A stretch of DNA of 8,373 bases from CAYSPU01 sp964432995 (lineage in GTDB: Bacteria; Verrucomicrobiota; Verrucomicrobiia; Limisphaerales; JAHDYP01), in contig CAYSPU010000255.1 in NCBI GenBank assembly GCA_964432995.1, positions 1-8,373 on the forward strand. The letters are read 5' to 3'. Below the pieces are notes generated by a model, which was not told where the DNA came from, searched no databases, and was given only the letters and a program-made list of their open reading frames with translations. Below are positions 5,922 to 8,373 of the stretch, piece after piece. Made by a program: the position numbers and the translations under genes. Positions within the stretch are counted from its first letter, which is position 1. Every line of letters starts with the position of its first letter.

Positions 5922-8373
5922 GGGAACCTCCTCAATGGGATCCACTCTCCGTTAGGTCCGAGACGGAAGATGACTGATCCTGGTGGGGCGTGGGCTCCGC
6001 CGGCCACAACAAACTCTCGCGTGGGATTGACCAAGTAGCCTGCAGAAGGGCCCTGTCCCAGGCTCACGGCTGTCCTGCCGCCTCCGAGAAAGTGCGCCCA
6101 TCCGCCAGCATCCACCTGCGTGGGTAACGTCACTTGCATCCCTGTCGTTGGGAAGCTGATACCATAGATTTCGCCCCGCTCCAAGTAAGCTCTTTGCGCT
6201 GAGGGTGCCATACCGGAATACCTGGCTGCATCAGCCGCGTTCCTAAGAATTGCAGAGTCCTCCAAGGGCATGAAGAAGAACGGTCTGCCGTCCGCGGATC
6301 CAATCGTCACTGCTTTGCCAAGGTAGAACTTCTCGAGATTGTCTCGGCCGAAGAAGGCAACGCCGTGTGCTGGATGACGCCCTCTTGTGCCAGGTGTACT
6401 GATGAGCCCTTTGGTTGCCCCCACGATCTCTCTTGCGTGGAGGATGTGGCCGTCGAGCCAGGCGCGGAGGTCGGCGGAGAGTTGGCGGGCCGAAGGGACA
6501 CTGAGTTCGGTGGAGAGGGCGCGGGCCGCGATGGGAATGACCTTGGAAAGGGCCATGCCGACCGCCGCGCCAGTAATGGCGCCCATCTCGTAGTCGAGAA
6601 GGATCTCCTCGTCGCTCTTTCCCTGAGCAACACCCTCAATGGTGTCCATGATGGCAAAGCCAGCCGAGACGACGGAGCTGTTGTACATCTCGTGGAGAGT
6701 CCGGCCGACGGCGAGGCCGAGGGAAACGCTGGCGAGATCATAATAGCCACTCGGGTCGAGATGGTTGACGGGGTCGTTGCGGGCGTAGAGATAGGGGTGT
6801 TGGCTGACCGGTTCGTCGAGGAAACCGTCGAAAGGATCGCGGGTGCGGAAGCGGCCGTTCCCGGGGTCGTAGTCGCGGGCACGGAAGAAGTAGGAGCCGA
6901 GATCGGGTTCCCACCATTGGCCGGCGAAGAGATGAGCTGAGCCGGGTGCCAAGGCCGGAGCAGTGGGATCGGGCGCAAGGAACGCCGCGCGCAGGGGCCA
7001 TTCCGTCAGGGCCAGCCAGGGGCTGTCGGCGAGGGACCCGCAGGTGGCGCCGGAGAGGAGGTTGCCAAAGGCGTCGAAGTCGTAGAACTCACGCAAGGTG
7101 CCGGTGGCATCGGTGAGGTGGCGGACTGTGCCGAGGGCGTCGGTGCCGAGGTAGTCGACGGTTTCCGCGCCGTCGCCGAAGCGGCGTTGGGCGAGGATGC
7201 CGCGCCCGGGGAGGAAGGCGCGTTCGAGGAGGAGCTGGCCGTCGGAGGCGACGCGGAATTCCTCGAGGACTTGGGGCAACCCGGAGGGGTTGAGGTCGGC
7301 AACGAGGCGGACGCGAGCCAGGGATTGGCCGTTGGTGGTGAGGATGGCGGCGAGGCGGTGGCCGGCGTGATCGTGGAGGAGGTCGAGGGCGAAGGGTTGT
7401 CCGTCGCGAGTGGTGGCGCGCTGGAGCAGGCGGTTCCGGGAGTCGTAGGCGTCGGCGAAGGGCGCTCCGAGGGGAGAGAGGCCGGCGACGGGATTGCCGT
7501 TGGCGTCGTGGGTGAGGGCGAGCGACTGGTGGTTGGCGTTGTAGGCGGTTTCGGTTGGGGTGGCGACGCCGTCGGGGTGTTGGGTGAGGGCGAGGCGGTT
7601 GCCGGCCGGGTCGTAGGTGTATTCGGCAAGCAGAGTGGCCAGGGGGCTGGCGACGGACTCGCGGATCAGGCGTCCGGCCAGGTCGTAGTCATAGTGACGT
7701 TGAATGCAGGAGGGTTGATCTTGGATGACCAGCGTTTCGAGGACGTCGGTGCGGCGTCCGGCCGCGTCGAGCGCATAGGAGAAGTCGGCGATGGCGCCGC
7801 CGGGGTTCGAGGTTTCCAGGCGAAGGAGGCGACGGAGAGGGTCGTGGGTGAGGCGGCTGGTGACGCCGTTGGGGAGGGCGAGGGCGCTGAGGTTGCCGGC
7901 GGCGTCGTAGTCGCAGGCGATGTGGCCGAAGCCCGGGGCTTCGATGCCAATGAGTTGACCGAGGGCGTCGTAGGCGTAGGAGACGTCGGTGCCGCCCGGG
8001 GTGGACGAGAGGAGGCGGGTGAGATGACCGGCGGGATCGTAATCGAAGGCGAGGGAGAGGGATTGGGGAAGGCCGGTGATCTGGAGGGTTTGGGTGCGGA
8101 GACGGTCTGCGGAGTCGTATTGCCAGGTAGTGGTGCCGGCGGCGTCGTGGCGGGTGAGGAGTCGGCCGCGGGCGTCGTATTCGAATTGAGCGGCGGGTTC
8201 ACCCAGACGCGGGTCCGGGAAGTGGGCGAGGAGTCGGCCGCAAAGGTCGTAGGCGAAGGAGTTGGTGGCGCCATTGGCGTCGGTGTGGTGGACGAGTTGG
8301 CCGGCGGGGTCGTAGCCGAAGGACTCGGACTGACCGCCGGGGAGGGTGCGCTGCAGCAGGCGGCCGACGGGGT
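5918..8373 (-). CDS. RHS/YD-repeat polymorphic toxin, 5' end outside the window
   Basis: The frame is open without a stop from the window edge to 5918, giving 817 visible residues of a larger protein. The first ~365 residues are YD repeats (GYDPAGQL, EYDARGRL, DYDPAGHL, AYDALGQL, TYDPAGNR and others), which in RHS proteins build a hollow shell enclosing the toxin. The RHS core follows: YDFDAFGN (about 430), RDYDPGNGRFRTRDP (499-513), YLYARNDP, and NDPVNHLDPSG ending at 542, the PxxxxDPxG junction before the variable tip. The 275-residue tip opens with a small-residue helical stretch (about 550-650). A globular domain with H669, ARY718, GEIYGISFP and REFVV (E786) follows and is discussed in the findings. 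These proteins are usually secreted or delivered to rival cells. The visible part has no ATG, GTG or TTG in frame upstream of 7279, so calling a start there would wrongly truncate it. Confidence 0.95.
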   Translation of the reverse strand, partial: PVGRLLQRTLPGGQSESFGYDPAGQLVHHTDANGATNSFAYDLCGRLLAHFPDPRLGEPAAQFEYDARGRLLTRHDAAGTTTWQYDSADRLRTQTLQITGLPQSLSLAFDYDPAGHLTRLLSSTPGGTDVSYAYDALGQLIGIEAPGFGHIACDYDAAGNLSALALPNGVTSRLTHDPLRRLLRLETSNPGGAIADFSYALDAAGRRTDVLETLVIQDQPSCIQRHYDYDLAGRLIRESVASPLATLLAEYTYDPAGNRLALTQHPDGVATPTETAYNANHQSLALTHDANGNPVAGLSPLGAPFADAYDSRNRLLQRATTRDGQPFALDLLHDHAGHRLAAILTTNGQSLARVRLVADLNPSGLPQVLEEFRVASDGQLLLERAFLPGRGILAQRRFGDGAETVDYLGTDALGTVRHLTDATGTLREFYDFDAFGNLLSGATCGSLADSPWLALTEWPLRAAFLAPDPTAPALAPGSAHLFAGQWWEPDLGSYFFRARDYDPGNGRFRTRDPFDGFLDEPVSQHPYLYARNDPVNHLDPSGYYDLASVSLGLAVGRTLHEMYNSSVVSAGFAIMDTIEGVAQGKSDEEILLDYEMGAITGAAVGMALSKVIPIAARALSTELSVPSARQLSADLRAWLDGHILHAREIVGATKGLISTPGTRGRHPAHGVAFFGRDNLEKFYLGKAVTIGSADGRPFFFMPLEDSAILRNAADAARYSGMAPSAQRAYLERGEIYGISFPTTGMQVTLPTQVDAGGWAHFLGGGRTAVSLGQGPSAGYLVNPTREFVVAGGAHAPPGSVIFRLGPNGEWIPLRRFP
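5927..5933 (-). promoter_or_regulatory. Ribosome-binding site of the candidate immunity gene
   Basis: On the minus strand this reads GAGGAGG, a strong Shine-Dalgarno sequence, with five bases before the ATG at 5921. It lies inside the last codons of the RHS gene (L-R-R-F-P-stop). With the ATGA overlap, it lets the small protein be made by both reinitiation and direct ribosome entry, which decides the start in favour of 5921. Confidence 0.85.

Noticed and set aside
6307..8274. Several 70-220 codon frames on both strands within the RHS region
   Set aside because: They are Pro/Ser/Thr- or Gly/Glu-rich shadows of the continuous YD-repeat frame.

Overview
The window is GC-rich (about 70% in the RHS core by hand count) and carries small dispersed and tandem repeats between well-packed genes. 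The combination of a class II DAHP synthase, a GxxExxY protein embedded in repeats, a YjbQ protein and an RHS/YD-repeat protein suggests a high-GC environmental bacterium. Verrucomicrobiota is my best guess, but this is inference from gene content, not from a marker gene. No rRNA, tRNA, CRISPR array or insertion sequence was seen.

Layout. A GC-rich hairpin (7-40) precedes a complete class II DAHP synthase gene (about 183-1589, +), the entry enzyme of the shikimate pathway. A short heptamer repeat follows, then a small zinc-ribbon protein with a C-terminal membrane anchor (1662-1943, +). The next 450 bases hold no gene but contain a perfect hairpin and a tandem pair of ~129-bp repeats. On the minus strand, 2390-3973 encodes a 527-residue protein that I read as a long helical region joined to an HPr-like phosphocarrier domain. 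Divergent from it is yjbQ (4138-4560, +). Positions 4561-4844 are repeat DNA: thirteen octamers, a 49-bp repeat and a long imperfect inverted repeat. A GxxExxY (PD-(D/E)xK-like) gene follows on the minus strand (4845-5264), and its start codon lies in a second copy of the 49-bp repeat. Positions 5319-5702 hold no convincing gene.

The right-hand third is a polymorphic-toxin locus read on the minus strand. A 5'-truncated RHS protein is open from the window edge at 8373 to 5918. It has YD repeats, an RHS core ending in a PxxxxDPxG motif, and a variable C-terminal tip. A 72-residue double-CxxC protein (5703-5921) is coupled to it by an ATGA stop/start overlap and is the candidate immunity protein. 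GC content falls from about 70% in the core to about 59% in the last ~170 codons and about 55% in the small gene, as expected for an exchanged toxin/immunity cassette. The toxin tip has features that resemble an ADP-ribosyltransferase fold, but this is not established.

The most interesting items are the RHS tip with its coupled small protein, the HPr-fusion protein, and the GxxExxY gene between near-identical direct repeats.
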